Of a stretch of 64,000 bases of DNA, positions 1 through 11,474 are shown piece by piece. Numbering within the stretch: position 1 is the stretch's first letter; the number at the start of each line of letters is the position of its first letter. The DNA lies in assembly GCA_026770025.1 (NCBI GenBank), contig JAMXDE010000036.1, positions 1 through 64,000 on the forward strand, written 5' to 3'. The notes beneath the pieces were generated by a model. The model did no database searches, was not told where the DNA came from, and saw only the letters and a program-made list of their open reading frames with translations. The stretch is from Craspedostauros australis (taxonomy: Eukaryota > Bacillariophyta > Bacillariophyceae > Mastogloiales > Achnanthaceae). The translations under genes and the position numbers were made by a program.

Positions 1-363
1 CCTAACCCTAACCCTAACCCTAACCCTAACCCTAACCCTAACCCTAACCCTAACCCTAACCCTAACCCTAACCCCTAACCCTAACCCTAACCCTAACCCT
101 AACCCTAACCCTAACCCTAACCCTAACCCTAACCCTAACCCTAACCCTAACCCTAACCCTAACCCTAACCCTAACCCTAACCCTAACCCTAACCCTAACC
201 CTAACCCTAACCCTAACCCTAACCCTAACCCTAACCCTAACCCTAACCCTAACCCTAACCCTAACCCTAACCCTAACCCTAACCCTAACCCTAACCCTAA
301 CCCTAACCCTAACCCTAACCCTAACCCTAACCCTAACCCTAACCCTAACCCTAACCCTAACCC
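1..363. repeat. Telomere, (CCCTAA)n
   Basis: About 60 head-to-tail CCCTAA units run from the first base, with a single extra C near position 72. The C-rich strand reads 5' to 3' from the window start, as expected for the left chromosome end, so the telomere repeat is TTAGGG. The array stops abruptly at the first subtelomeric repeat. Confidence 0.98.
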
Positions 364-1185
364 TTGTCATCACTCATGGCACAACATACATTGGCCGATA
401 TCTATTCCTATACCCCACCCCCAACCACGAAACTAACTGCTGCAAGTATTGCCCAAACCAACCCTTGATACAAATTCATCACACATTAACACCCTAGCCC
501 TTGATACAAATTCATCACACAATAACCCTTGATACAAGTTCATCACATACTAACCCTTGTCATCACTCATGGCACAACACACATTGGCTGATATCCATTC
601 CTATACCCCACCCCCAACCACGCAACTAACTGCTGCAAGTATTGCCCACCCAACCCTTGATACAAATTCATCACCCATTAACCCTTGATACAAATTCATC
701 ACCCATTAACGCCCTAGCCCTTGATACAAGTTCATCGCAAGTTAACCCTTGCTACAAATTCATCACACATTAACACCCTAACACCCTAACCCTTTTCATC
801 ACTCACCATACAACACACATTGGCTGATTTCTATTCCTATACCCCACCCCCAACCACCCAACTAACTGCTGCAAGTATCGCCCAACCTAACCCTTGATAC
901 AAATTCATCACACATTAACCCTTGCTACAAGTTCATAAAGCACCAACCCTTTTCATCACTCACCAAACAACACACATTGGCTGATTTCTATTCCTATACC
1001 CCACCCCCAACCAACCAACTAACTTTGGCATGTATGGCCCAAACTAACCCTTGATACAAATTCATCACCCATTAAACCTTGATACAAGTTCATCAAACAT
1101 TAACACCATATCCCTTGATACAAATCCATCACACATTTACCCTCGATACAAATCCGTAACACCCTAGCACCCTAGCACCCTAGCA
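364..1185. repeat. Subtelomeric repeat block A
   Basis: Two intermixed repeat types. One is a short unit of about 28 bp built on TTGATACAAATTCATCAC. The other is a unit of about 95 bp starting near CATCACTCATGGCACAAC and containing a CCTATACCCCACCCCCAACC core, seen near 364, 553, 791 and 951. Degenerate telomere-like CACCCTAACACCCTAAC stretches occur between units. No coding sequence is visible. The same family recurs in block B at 5641-6960. Confidence 0.85.
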
Positions 1186-1284
1186 CCCTAGCCCTTGCCA
1201 CAACTCACACCCTAACACCCAAACATGCAGTGAACAGCTATTACCATCAGTCACCACACAAAAAAAACACTGTCCGATATCCAT

Positions 1285-1495
1285 CTCAGACACTCACGCA
1301 CACTCACACACACACTCACACACACACTCACACACACACTCACACACACACTCACACACACACTCACACACACACTCACACACACTCACACACACTCACA
1401 CACACTCACACACACTCACACACACTCACACACACTCACACACACTCACACACACTCACACACACTCGCACACACTCACACACACTCACACACAG
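1285..1495. repeat. CA/CACT microsatellite
   Basis: A run of ACTCACAC-type units forms the low-complexity His/Thr reading frames. It is followed directly by a segment that is duplicated at 7193. Confidence 0.9.
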
Positions 1496-2000
1496 TTGGA
1501 ACACACTGTGGAGCGGCTGACACACTATCAATACGATTCCGTTAGCCATACACAACGCATATGCTCAAATGGAACGCACAGCAATGGCCATCAATCACCA
1601 CACATCACACATCACACATCACACAAAAGCAAACACTGGCCAATATCCACCCACAGCCCATGGACACAGCCCATGGACACAGCCCATGGACACACCCCAC
1701 ATTCCAAAAACACTGTCAGCATGGTTCACACACAGTTATGCAAGCCACACACACACACACACACACACACACATCTCACACACCCTAAAATACAATGTAC
1801 AGAAATTGCCATAACTCACCACACAACACACACTTTCAGCCACTTCCGGTCCCTCTCTCTGAACACCTCTGATCACCGTAGTCACACATCCAACAACTTC
1901 AGGAGATGTCCCACACCACGCATGACATGGCAGGAGCGTGGCACATATGGCTGTCAACTCCGTGATGCTCGTTGCTACTGCCACACTCAAAGACTGATCA
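1496..2000. repeat. Subtelomeric segment duplicated at 7193-7470
   Basis: The segment starting TTGGAACACACTGTGGAGCG is nearly identical to the one beginning at 7193. Similarity resumes at 1810-2000 against 7285-7470 (CACACATCCAACAAC, GGTGTCCCACACCAC region). It carries one diverged unit of the roughly 200-bp satellite that is amplified at 7270-9180. No gene is supported. Confidence 0.75.
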
Positions 2001-2785
2001 TGATATGCCTTCCTTTCTTCCTTCCTTCCTGCCCATCCTGCTGTGGTGAATCCATACTGCAGTGGTGCTGCCAACAGTGGCGTTGTCATTGACAATGATA
2101 GCTGCAGCAATGGTGCCAACAATGCCAACAACAGAGGCAATTGTGGTGCCACCAACCAGACCACTGATGCTGATACTGCTGCCCCCCAGCAGCTCACGCC
2201 CCCTCCTCCACCCGTCCCTGAGGCAGTCCTCCCTCCTCCACAATGTTGCCATGATAGGTTTGGTGGGCTTGCGTGGAGTGGGAGTTCTGAATGGTGTGGC
2301 ATCATCCAGCATGCTCATGATGCGCTTGTCATGCTCATCATTTCCTGAAGGGGGGGGGGGGGGTCAATTGGCGAGTCCACCATGGTATTGAACTTGACAG
2401 CTTGGGTTTGGAGCTTGACGCTCTTGGCCTGAAGCGCTTGTTGCTCTTGTTCGAGAGTGGCCTCCCTGTTCCGGAGTTCCAGCTCATGTGCAGTCATTGC
2501 ATCAAGGTGCTGCTGCAGTTCGGCTTGAAGAGTGGTGATCTGCTCAATGGCTGATTGGATGTCTTGCATCTGCGGTTGTTGTCCTGCTGCTGCTTGCAAT
2601 CCGGTAGTTTCGTCTCCAGTTTCGTTTGCAGCTGGTTGTTGATCTGCGGCAGCTTCTTGCTTGGTGGCAAGTTGTTGCTCTTTGGCAGCACGTTGCTCAG
2701 CGGCAAGCTGCTCTGCAGTTGGTTGAATGGCAGGCATGTTGCCAGCTTCTGGCTGGTCGCCTGCAGGTGCTCTGTCCTCATTCAT
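1998..2785 (-). CDS. Hypothetical Gln/Ala-rich coiled-coil protein with a C-tract frameshift
   Basis: I do not recognise this protein. From ATG 2785 the first frame encodes 156 residues rich in Ala, Gln and Glu (PTAEQLAAEQRAAKEQQL) and then a heptad-like helix (about residues 80-140) of coiled-coil character. It reads into a 14-base homopolymer (G on plus, 2350-2363), encoding prolines, and stops soon after at 2315. The adjacent minus frame is open through to 1998 and would add a basic stretch and a hydrophobic segment near GLVGGTTIASVVGIVGTIAA that could span a membrane. A one-base length change of the C tract would join the two. Gag-like N-termini of LTR elements can look similar, so this may be a retroelement remnant. 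The frame choice before the tract is fairly sure; the joined product is inference. Confidence 0.4.
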
Positions 2786-3845
2786 GATGGGAATGTCAGG
2801 GATCCTGTATCCTCAGGGAGCTTGAAATCGATTGATGTGGGCTGCAGCTCCAACCCAACTTCCAAATGGCGGAAGGTGTGCACTGGATTCACTCTGCATC
2901 TGTTGGTGGCTCGTCTGGCGAGCTTGGTGTTGGTTGGTTGGGGCTCAAGGCCCAGTTGCTGTTGGCAGAGGAAGCCTTATCCGATGGTAGATCTGAAGCA
3001 GATAGTTGCGAACCGATCGCAGCTACCAGTTGAAGTTAGCCGGTTTGAAACGTAGTATTCGTGTTGAATCCGACAGTGCCGCTCGCTCCGTGGCGCAGTG
3101 GTCAGTGATGGGCGGAATCGATGTCTTTGCCACTTGTATGATTTTTGTTTTGTTTTTGATGTGACGAAGACAGACGAAATAGTTGATACGCTCCCCTCAG
3201 TGCTTGTGACCGGTTTTCACCGTTTGATGTCCAAGCTGTACTGATGGAGGTCGTGGCTATGGTTGTTTGTTTTGTGCTCTGATGTGGTTGTTGATTGAGT
3301 TTTAGTATTAAGTTGTAAGCTCTGTGTTTTTATGAGATGAAGAATGTTTGCATCTTCATCACATTCGAGTTTTGCTGGTTTTACTCGATGTACCGCACAA
3401 GAATGCACTCAATGTCTCCTCTTGCTCACCAAGCTCAGAGTTGCTCAGACAACAAAATGATCATGACCACTTCTATGCAAATGTTTGCATGAGCGGGGCT
3501 GGAATGTTGACAAGCAATGCAGGAGCACAGGTTAGTAAGTTGCTGAAACAAGATCAGACTTCACTGAAAGCAGGATCTCTTTCCTTGAAAACCATGACCA
3601 CGATGTCAATGGGCTCAGGTGTTGTTCGTGTGTTCTTCATTCTGGTCATATGCATAAGTGGGCTGTATCATCAGAGAGCTGCATACACATGTTGCTTGTG
3701 CATGAGAGACCTTGATGTGACCAAGGTTTCTCATCAAAGGAGACTCAGAATCAAAGGCCAAATATGCACACAGATTTTTGCTGAGATGATGACGTCACAA
3801 AAAGTCCGACAATAAACGGACAAACGTTGGTCGAGTCCGTTTTGA
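2786..3845. other. No recognisable gene
   Basis: Mixed-composition sequence between the two low-complexity coding regions. A plus frame at 3348-3815 is open for 155 codons but shows no recognisable domain or compositional sign of selection. A tRNA A-box-like string (TGGCGCAGTGG, near 3093) has no matching B box. Confidence 0.5.
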
Positions 3846-5063
3846 GTGCAAATTGACACGGTACTAACTCAGTGTTCTAACTTGCGCAAGGACATCTGCA
3901 AGGACATCTGCAAGGACATCTGCAAGGCACCAGCCAAATCGCCTTTCACGCACAAAACCACAGGCAAGGCACCAGCAGCAGCGCCACCAGCGCCAGCCAC
4001 ATCGCCTTTCGCGCGCAAGAACACCTGCAAGGCGCCACCAGCACCAGCCACATCACCTTTCATGGACAATGGCGCCCGCAAGACACCACCAACACCAAAA
4101 TCAGCAGCTGCTGCTGCATCTTCATTGCCTATCGCGCGCAAGGACACCCACAAGGCACCACCAGCAGCGCCACCAGCACCACCAACGTCGCCTTTCACGC
4201 GCAAGAACACCCGCAAGGCACCACCAGCAGCAGCAGCATCTTCATGGCCTGTCACCCGTAAGAACACTTGTAAGGCACCAGCAGCAGCAGCTGCGTCTGT
4301 GTGTGTATCGCCCTCCAAGTACAGGAAGACTCACACGGACGCCCGCAGGACACCATCAACACCAGCACCAGCACCACCAACATCGCCTTTCACGCGCAGA
4401 CCCACCCGCAAGGCACCACCAGCAGCGCCACCAGCACCAGCCACATCGCCTTTCATGCGCAGACCCACCCGCAAGGCACCACCAGCAGCTGTGTCTGTGT
4501 GTGTATCGCCCTCCAAGTACAGGAGAACTCACAAGGACGCCCACAGGACACCATCAATGCCACAACCAGCACCAGCTGCTGAATCTGCATCACCTGTTAA
4601 GCACAGCAGCGTTCCATCTCATGTACACAAAAATCAAGGATCTCAAATGACCGCATCTCATGAAAACAACGCTCACAGAGCACCACCTCAGACGCCTACA
4701 TCACCCAACACTTCTCCCTTTGTCTTTGCACCAGTTGATGCACCGCCTCCCTTCCCCTCCATTGCTGCAACAGCTGCATCATCTCCATCCAAACGTGGTT
4801 TTGTTGGACACAATGATGCCCCGCACACTGATCGTGATTGTGACGAAGACACACCACAGCAAACCATGAAGAAGCAGCGTCTCATGATCGAGATGCTCCA
4901 AAAGCAATGCGTTGGCCTCAAAACCGCCAATGTAAAGTTGAATGAACAGAACACCAAGAAGGAGAACGTCCTCAAGAGGCTCCAAGGCCTTGAGAAGAGT
5001 GTGACCACTTTGAATCAAGAGCTTACAGAAATCCGTGCTTCTGCAACTGAAGATGACGAGTGA
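3846..5063 (+). CDS. Pro/Ala-rich repeat protein with C-terminal coiled coil
   Basis: A 405-codon open frame of unknown function. Roughly residues 20-250 are imperfect repeats of the form KAPPA-P-x-TSPF-x-RKxTRK, alternating proline/alanine runs with basic residues. A segment including CVSPSKYR occurs twice (DNA copies near 4295 and 4490). The last 65 residues, starting KKQRLMIEMLQKQC, form a Lys/Glu/Leu-rich coiled coil. There is an in-frame stop just upstream (3843) and the first codon shown is GTG. The first ATG in frame is at 4062, inside the repeats, so the true N-terminus is probably either there or on an upstream exon spliced in. A nuclear or cytoskeletal structural protein would fit the composition, but nothing in the sequence proves a role. 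It lies between two subtelomeric repeat blocks. Confidence 0.5.
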   Translation: MQIDTVLTQCSNLRKDICKDICKDICKAPAKSPFTHKTTGKAPAAAPPAPATSPFARKNTCKAPPAPATSPFMDNGARKTPPTPKSAAAAASSLPIARKDTHKAPPAAPPAPPTSPFTRKNTRKAPPAAAASSWPVTRKNTCKAPAAAAASVCVSPSKYRKTHTDARRTPSTPAPAPPTSPFTRRPTRKAPPAAPPAPATSPFMRRPTRKAPPAAVSVCVSPSKYRRTHKDAHRTPSMPQPAPAAESASPVKHSSVPSHVHKNQGSQMTASHENNAHRAPPQTPTSPNTSPFVFAPVDAPPPFPSIAATAASSPSKRGFVGHNDAPHTDRDCDEDTPQQTMKKQRLMIEMLQKQCVGLKTANVKLNEQNTKKENVLKRLQGLEKSVTTLNQELTEIRASATEDDE

Positions 5064-5640
5064 ATGCACACACTCAGCAACCATGAAGCAGTCTCAGCAA
5101 GGTCCATGCGTCACACTTTCCACATCAACATCATAGCACAATAATACATATGTCGATTACCATATCACCACACTGCTCAAAAGGCTAGCACACTGTTTAC
5201 CCCACACTGAAACACAGCTCTTGAACTACACACACAGCACACACACTGCTCACATGGCTCACACACACTGCTCACATACAGCTCTCACACACTGCTCACA
5301 CATATTGGTTCACCCTGTGGGTAATAAAAAATGCAAGGCTCAGCCATTTCCATCACCCACCACATAATTCACACTGAACCGTGTGCAGTCACAGCCCATG
5401 CGCACTCCAACCTCCTTGCACACTGATGGCACGGTTGACAATGGTCGACACACAGTTCTGCAAGCTATATACAACTCACTCTCCCAAAATTCAAAGTACA
5501 GCAATCGCCATCACTCACCCCACAACAACAGCTGGCTGATCTCGAGCCGCAGCACATGTACACACTCCAAACACTCCGAACACCGTCCACACGGTTGACA
5601 CGATTGACACATGGTAGGAACATAGCTCACTCATGATGTT
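5064..5640. other. Low-complexity intergenic sequence
   Basis: CA-rich sequence with short CACACTGCTCACA-type repeats. No open frame of coding character was seen. Confidence 0.6.
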
Positions 5641-6960
5641 GCAAGCCATTCACCCTTGCCACAAGTTCATGAAGCACCAACCCCTTTCATCACTCACAGC
5701 ACAACGCACATTGGCCGATATCCATTCCTATACCCCACCCCAAACCACCCAACTAACTTCTGCAAGTGTTGCCCAAACTAACCCTTGATACAAATTCATC
5801 ACCCATTAACCCTTGATACAAGTTCATCACAAAATTAACCCTTGCCACAAGTTCATCACACATTAACACCCTAATACCCTGACCCCTTTCATCACTCACC
5901 ATACAACGCACATTGGCCGATATCCATTCCTATACCCCACCCCCAACCACCCAACTAACTGCTGCAAGTGTTGCCCAAACTAACCCTTGATACAAATTCA
6001 TCACCCATTAACACCCTAACCCTTGATACAAATTCATCACACATTAACCCTTGATACAAATTCATAACACCCTGACCCTTGTCATCACTCACAGCACAAC
6101 ACACATTGGCCGATATCCATTCCTATACCCCACCCCCAACCACCCAGCTAACTCCTGTAAGTATTGCCCATCTAACCCTTGATACAAATTCATTGCACAG
6201 CAACCCTTGATACAAATTCATAACACCCTAACTCTTGCCATCACTCACCAAACACACATTGGCTGATTTCTATTCCTATACCCCACCCCCAACAACGCAA
6301 CTAACTCCTAAAAGTATTGCCCCAACTAACCCTTGATACAAATTCGTCACACAGCAACCCTTGATACAAATTCATCACACATTAACCCTTGATACAAATT
6401 CATAACACCCTGACCCTTGTCATCACTCATGGCACAACACACATTGGCTGATATCTATTCCTATACCCCACCCCCAACCACGAAACTAACTCCTAAAAGT
6501 ATTGCCCAACCTAACCCTTGATACAAATTCATCACACATTAACCCTTGATACAAATTCATCGCACATTAACACCCTAACAAATTCATCACACAGCAACCC
6601 TTGATACAGATTCATAACACCCTAAACCTTGTCATCACTCATGGCACAACATACATTGGCCAATATCCATTCCTATACCCCACCCCCAACAACGCAACTA
6701 ACTCCTGAACGTATCGCCCAACCTAACCCTTGATACAAATTTGTCACACAGCAACACCCTCACCCTTGCCACAAAATTCATAAAGCACCAACCCTTTTCA
6801 TCACTCACCAAACAACACATATTGGCCAATATCTATTCCTATACCCCACCCCCAACCACGCAACTAACTGCTGCAAGTATTGCCCCAACTAACCCTTGAT
6901 ACAAATTCATCACACATTAAGACCCTAACACCCTGACCCTTGATACATTTTCATCACACC
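5641..6960. repeat. Subtelomeric repeat block B
   Basis: Same two repeat types as block A. The roughly 95-bp unit recurs near 5685, 5886, 6079, 6237, 6415, 6630 and 6797, separated by short TTGATACAAATTCATCAC units. Block order (short repeats, then CA microsatellite, then the TTGGAACACACTGTGG segment) matches 364-2000, indicating a segmental duplication inside the subtelomere. Confidence 0.85.
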
Positions 6961-7047
6961 CTAACACTCAACATCCAAACATACAGTGAACAGCAATTGC
7001 CATCAATCACCATAGGAAACCATTGTCTGAAATCCATCTCAGCCAGT

Positions 7048-7165
7048 GCAGACACACACACTCACACAAACACAAACACAAACACAAACACAAACACAAA
7101 CACAAACACAAACACTCATACAAACACTCACACAAACACTCACACAAACACTCAGACACATTCGA
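7048..7165. repeat. ACAAAC microsatellite
   Basis: Short tandem ACAAACAC/ACACTC units occupy the position of the CA microsatellite in block A. Confidence 0.85.
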
Positions 7166-7269
7166 AGCACCTATCACACTCTCCACACATGGTTGGAACA
7201 CACTGTGGAGCGGCTGACACACTATCAATACAATTCCGTTAGCCATACACAACTCACATACCCAAAAAT

Positions 7270-9180
7270 GGAATGCACAGCAACTGCCATCACTCACCAC
7301 ACAGCACCCACTTGCAGTCACTTCCAGCTTCTCTCTCTCAACACCTCTGATTGCAGTAGCCACACATCCAACAACACCAGGAGGTGTCCCACACCACATA
7401 TGACATGGAAGAAGCGTGACACATGTGGTCAGCAACTCCATGATGCTTGTTGCCACACTCAAAGATGGATCATGATGGACCATGATGGATCACAATATCT
7501 CACACTTGCAGATACTTCCGCCCCCTCTCACAACACCATCAGCTGCAATCCTCACACCTCAATCAACGCTCGCGCACGTCCCATGGCACGCACAATACAC
7601 CACATCCATATCACATGTGGCCAGCAACTCCATGATACTCGTTGTCACACTCAAACATGGACCATGGTGGATCACAGCACCCCATACTTGCAGATACGAT
7701 GCTTCCGGCCACTCTCACTACACAATCAACTTCGATAATCGCACATCTCACAACGCTCACACACGCCCCATGGCACGTACAATACACAATACACCACATC
7801 CATATCACATGCAGTCGGCAACCCCATGATGCTCGTTGTTGCCTTCACACTCAAAGATGGATCATGGCGGATCACAAAATCACATACTTGCAGATACAAT
7901 GCTAACCCTAACGGTTAACCCTAACGGCTAACCCTAACTCTCACAACATGATCAACTGCAATAATCGCACATGCAACATTGCTCGCACATGTTCGGTGGC
8001 ACGCACGATTTGGTACATCCGTATCACATGCGGTCGGCAACCCCATGATGCTCGTTGTTGCCTTCACACTCAAAGATGGATCATGGTGGAGCACAATTTC
8101 TCACACATGCTGTCATTTACGGTCCCTCAGCAAACACCATCTAATGCAATGCATCACACATTCAACATTGTCTATTGTATGCACACGCTCCATAGCTATA
8201 GCACGTACAGCGTACAACGTACAGTACACCACCTCCATGTCACATGTGGCCAGCAACTCCACAATGTTCAGTTTCACACTCGAAAGATGGACCATGATGG
8301 ATCACACAATCTCAAATTATGCAGATGCTTCCGGTCACTCTCACAACAACGCTAACCGTGATACACGTACATCCCACAACGCTCACACACGCCCCATGGC
8401 ACGCACAATACGCCACATCCGTATCACATGCGGCCGGAAACTCTATGATGCTCGGTTTCACACTCAGACATGGATCATGATGGACCATGGTGGATCACAG
8501 CATCTCAAACTTGCAGCCATTTCTGGCTAACCCTAACTCTCACCACACCACCAACTGCGATGCTCGCACTTTCAACATTGCATACACACGTCCAATGGCA
8601 CACATGACATGCCACATCCATATCACATGTGGCCAACAAGCCCATGATGTTCATTGTCACACTCAAATGTGGATCATGATAGACCATGATGGATCACAAT
8701 ATCTCAAACATGCAGTCACTTCCAGCCCAACTCACAACAACACCAGCTGCAATACTCGCACATCTCACAACATTCACACATGCCCCATGGCATGCATGAC
8801 ACGCCGCATCCACATCACATGCAGCCAGCAACTCCATGATGGTTGTTGTTGTTACCTTCACACTCAAAGATTAGATTGAGCAAGGTGGATCACAAAAACC
8901 TAACACCCTAACACCCTAACCCCCTAGCATTTCACACTTGCACCCATTTGCGGCTTCTCTCTCAACACCTCCAACTTCAATAATCACACATCTCACAACG
9001 TTCACACATGACCCATGGCATGCGCAATACTCTGCAACCATATCACATGCAGCTGGCAACTTCATGATGTTCATTATCAGGCTCAAAGATGGACCATGTT
9101 GGATCACGATATTTCACACTTGCAGTCACTTGCAGTCACTTGCAGTCACTTGCAGTCACTTCCAGCCCCTCACTCACTGG
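7270..9180. repeat. Satellite of about 190-230 bp, roughly nine diverged copies
   Basis: Recurring landmarks in fixed order are CATATCACATG, GCAACTCCATGATG, CACACTCAAAGATGGATCA, a TTCCGG/TTCCAG step and CCCATGGCACGCAC. The last landmark falls near 7580, 7767, 7995, 8200, 8392, 8591, 8783 and 9011, giving spacings of about 187-228 bp. Open frames here change across copies and are not coding. Confidence 0.8.
7902..7938. repeat. Short interstitial telomere-like tract
   Basis: Three GCTAACCCTAACG/GTTAACCCTAACG units lie inside the satellite. CTAACCCTAA also appears at 8527-8536 and 10629-10640. These are degenerate telomere repeats embedded in subtelomeric DNA. Confidence 0.8.
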
Positions 9181-9830
9181 CCAACACGCACGCACACACG
9201 CACAGACAGTGCACACAGTACACAAAACACTGATCACATGGTTCCCTACAAACTTAAATGGCCAAATCATGACACACTACTCACACACTGCCCATACACT
9301 GCCCATACACTGCTCACACACTGCTCACAACGAGGAAATGCACGAAAACCCAAGATACAACATTGTTAATAACCCCTAACCCTCAATACATGAGTAGCAA
9401 AGGCACACAAGACACACAAGACACACAAGGCATGCACAGAGACAAGGCCATGGCACAACATGTCACCAACTGCTCACTACACACCCATGCATGATAACCA
9501 ACCACACAAAAGAACAGGGCAATTTCCAGCACCTGTCATACACTAAATCACTGCTCACTACAGGCCAAAGCACGATCATCCAGGACACAAAAGCATCACC
9601 CTAACAATTGACAGCACCAATCACACATCAAGACACAGCTCACTACACCCCAATGCACAATAACCCAAAAAGAATGTTGCTAATAGCCCCCAGCACACTG
9701 GCAGCAAAAAAACTCACACATAAGTGCCCGAACAATGCCCACAAAGCCAAAACTCGATCACAAAACATGCCAATGCACCATAAACCATAGTACAAGGACA
9801 TTACCACACCCAAGACACACATGAGCAGCA
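9181..9830. other. No recognisable gene
   Basis: CA-biased unique sequence with short ACACAAG and CACTGCCCATA repeats. No coding signal is seen. Confidence 0.55.
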
Positions 9831-9839
9831 ATGGCACAC

Positions 9840-10254
9840 ACAACATACTACACAGCACACTACACAACACACTCACACTCACCCTCGCACTCAAACACAC
9901 ACTCACTCACACACTCTCACACACTCTCACACACTCTCTCTCTCACACACACACTAACCCTCGCACTCAAACACACACTCAAACACACACACACACTAAC
10001 CCTCGCACTCAGACACACCCTCGCACTCAGACACACACTCACACTCACACTCAGACACACACTCACACTCACACTCACACTCAGACACACACTCAGACAC
10101 ACACTCAGACACACACTCAGACACACACAGTCACAGCGAACAACACACAACGACTGTACACACACTACACAACACAGACTACACACTCACACAGTCACAG
10201 CGAACAACACACAACGACTGTACACACACTACACAACACAGACTACACACTCAC
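9840..10254. repeat. CA/ACTC microsatellite and a 63-bp tandem duplication
   Basis: ACACTC and ACACTCAG units fill 9870-10128. They are followed by a unit beginning CAGTCACAGCGAACAACACA that occurs twice in tandem, from about 10129 and 10192. Confidence 0.8.
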
Positions 10255-10708
10255 ATTCACAACGCACAACGAACGATGTACAGACCAATGACTGTACACA
10301 CACACACACACAACCAAACGGACGAAGGGCAGACCAATTATCCACAATCCAGTACACTACGGACGACGTACGGACGGTAATGTACACCATATCGCCATTT
10401 CCCGCAACTCCCAAATGTACCACCAAATGCCCATGTCCCACACCTCCCAAAATACCCCTAATCAACACCAAAATAGTGACAAACTTCAACACCCCGCAGC
10501 TCGCTCAATATCCACCTGTTGACAAAATCGAGCGTCCCTACAACCGCCCAAGACCCCCCTCCACACCACCAACAACAAAAGAACCAAAAATATCAACCTT
10601 GACTTTCAGAGGTTCCGGCTTTTATAAACCCTAACCCTAATTATAGCCATAATAGTGTCCGCAGGTGCAATCAATCAAACCCTAATGTACGAGGATTTAA
10701 CACGGTGT

Positions 10709-10966
10709 CGTACGACGGCCAGACCGAAGTTTGGGTCGGTTGACGGACGACGTACAGACGTTTGTATAGGCACGCAATACACACGGTCGAAGGACGGACG
10801 TTTTTGTATGGAAAATGTTCATGTTCCGCAACTCCACGTACGACGGTCAGACCGATGTTTGGGTCAGTTGACGGTCGACTTACAGACGTTTGTATGGGCA
10901 CGCATACACGTACGGTCGACGCACAGACGTAAATGTATGGAAAATGTCGATGATCCGCAACTCCCT
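10709..10966. repeat. Two tandem units of about 128 bp
   Basis: Two diverged copies (10709-10834 and 10838-10966) share GTACGACGG-CAGACCGA, TTACAGACGTTTGTAT or a variant, GTATGGAAAATGT and end in CCGCAACTCC. They are rich in GTACG and GACG steps. There is no coding sequence. The neighbouring sequence 10255-10708 and 10967-11374 shows no gene. Confidence 0.75.
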
Positions 10967-11374
10967 GAAAGTGCGGACGAATGTTCATCATCCGCAACTC
11001 CCAAACAACACGAGATGCTACGAGCCACACGATACACCGTGTTAAACATGTACACCACGCTACACCATGATGAACACATGTTCACGTTCATCTATGTGTA
11101 CACACACACGCAACGTGTCCATACGTACGCATCAACATCTCTACCATGTTCAACGGACCACTACAATGTGAGATATTGATGATCAAAGTACTCAACATCA
11201 ACCAGTACTTGCAATACACAGTCTCATGTACATGTAAGCACACACACGTGCAGCATGACCATACGCACGTGTGACAACAAGAACCACACTCTGAATCAAC
11301 GTGGTGATGGAGATAGTGATGCATGAGTACAACACAAACAACATGTGATAACACGTGCAACCACGTTAATGTGA

Positions 11375-11440
11375 GATGAACATCGTCAATGGCAGATGAA
11401 CATCGTCAATGGCAGATGAACATTGTCAATGGCAAATGAA
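11375..11440. repeat. 20-bp tandem repeat, about three copies
   Basis: Unit AGATGAACATCGTCAATGGC is repeated three times with small changes. Related ATGAACTATCTGTCA strings follow at 11436 and recur in each higher-order unit of the next minisatellite. Confidence 0.85.
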
Positions 11441-11474
11441 CTATCTGTCAACATCGAATGAACTATTGTTAACA

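Noticed and set aside
68-373. Minus-strand Arg/Val repeat ORF
   Set aside because: Translation of the telomere repeat; not a gene.
1230-1520. His/Thr repeat ORFs here and at 7046 and 9831
   Set aside because: Readthrough of CA microsatellites with no start context or other composition.
3085-3110. tRNA A-box-like TGGCGCAGTGG
   Set aside because: No B box within a plausible distance.
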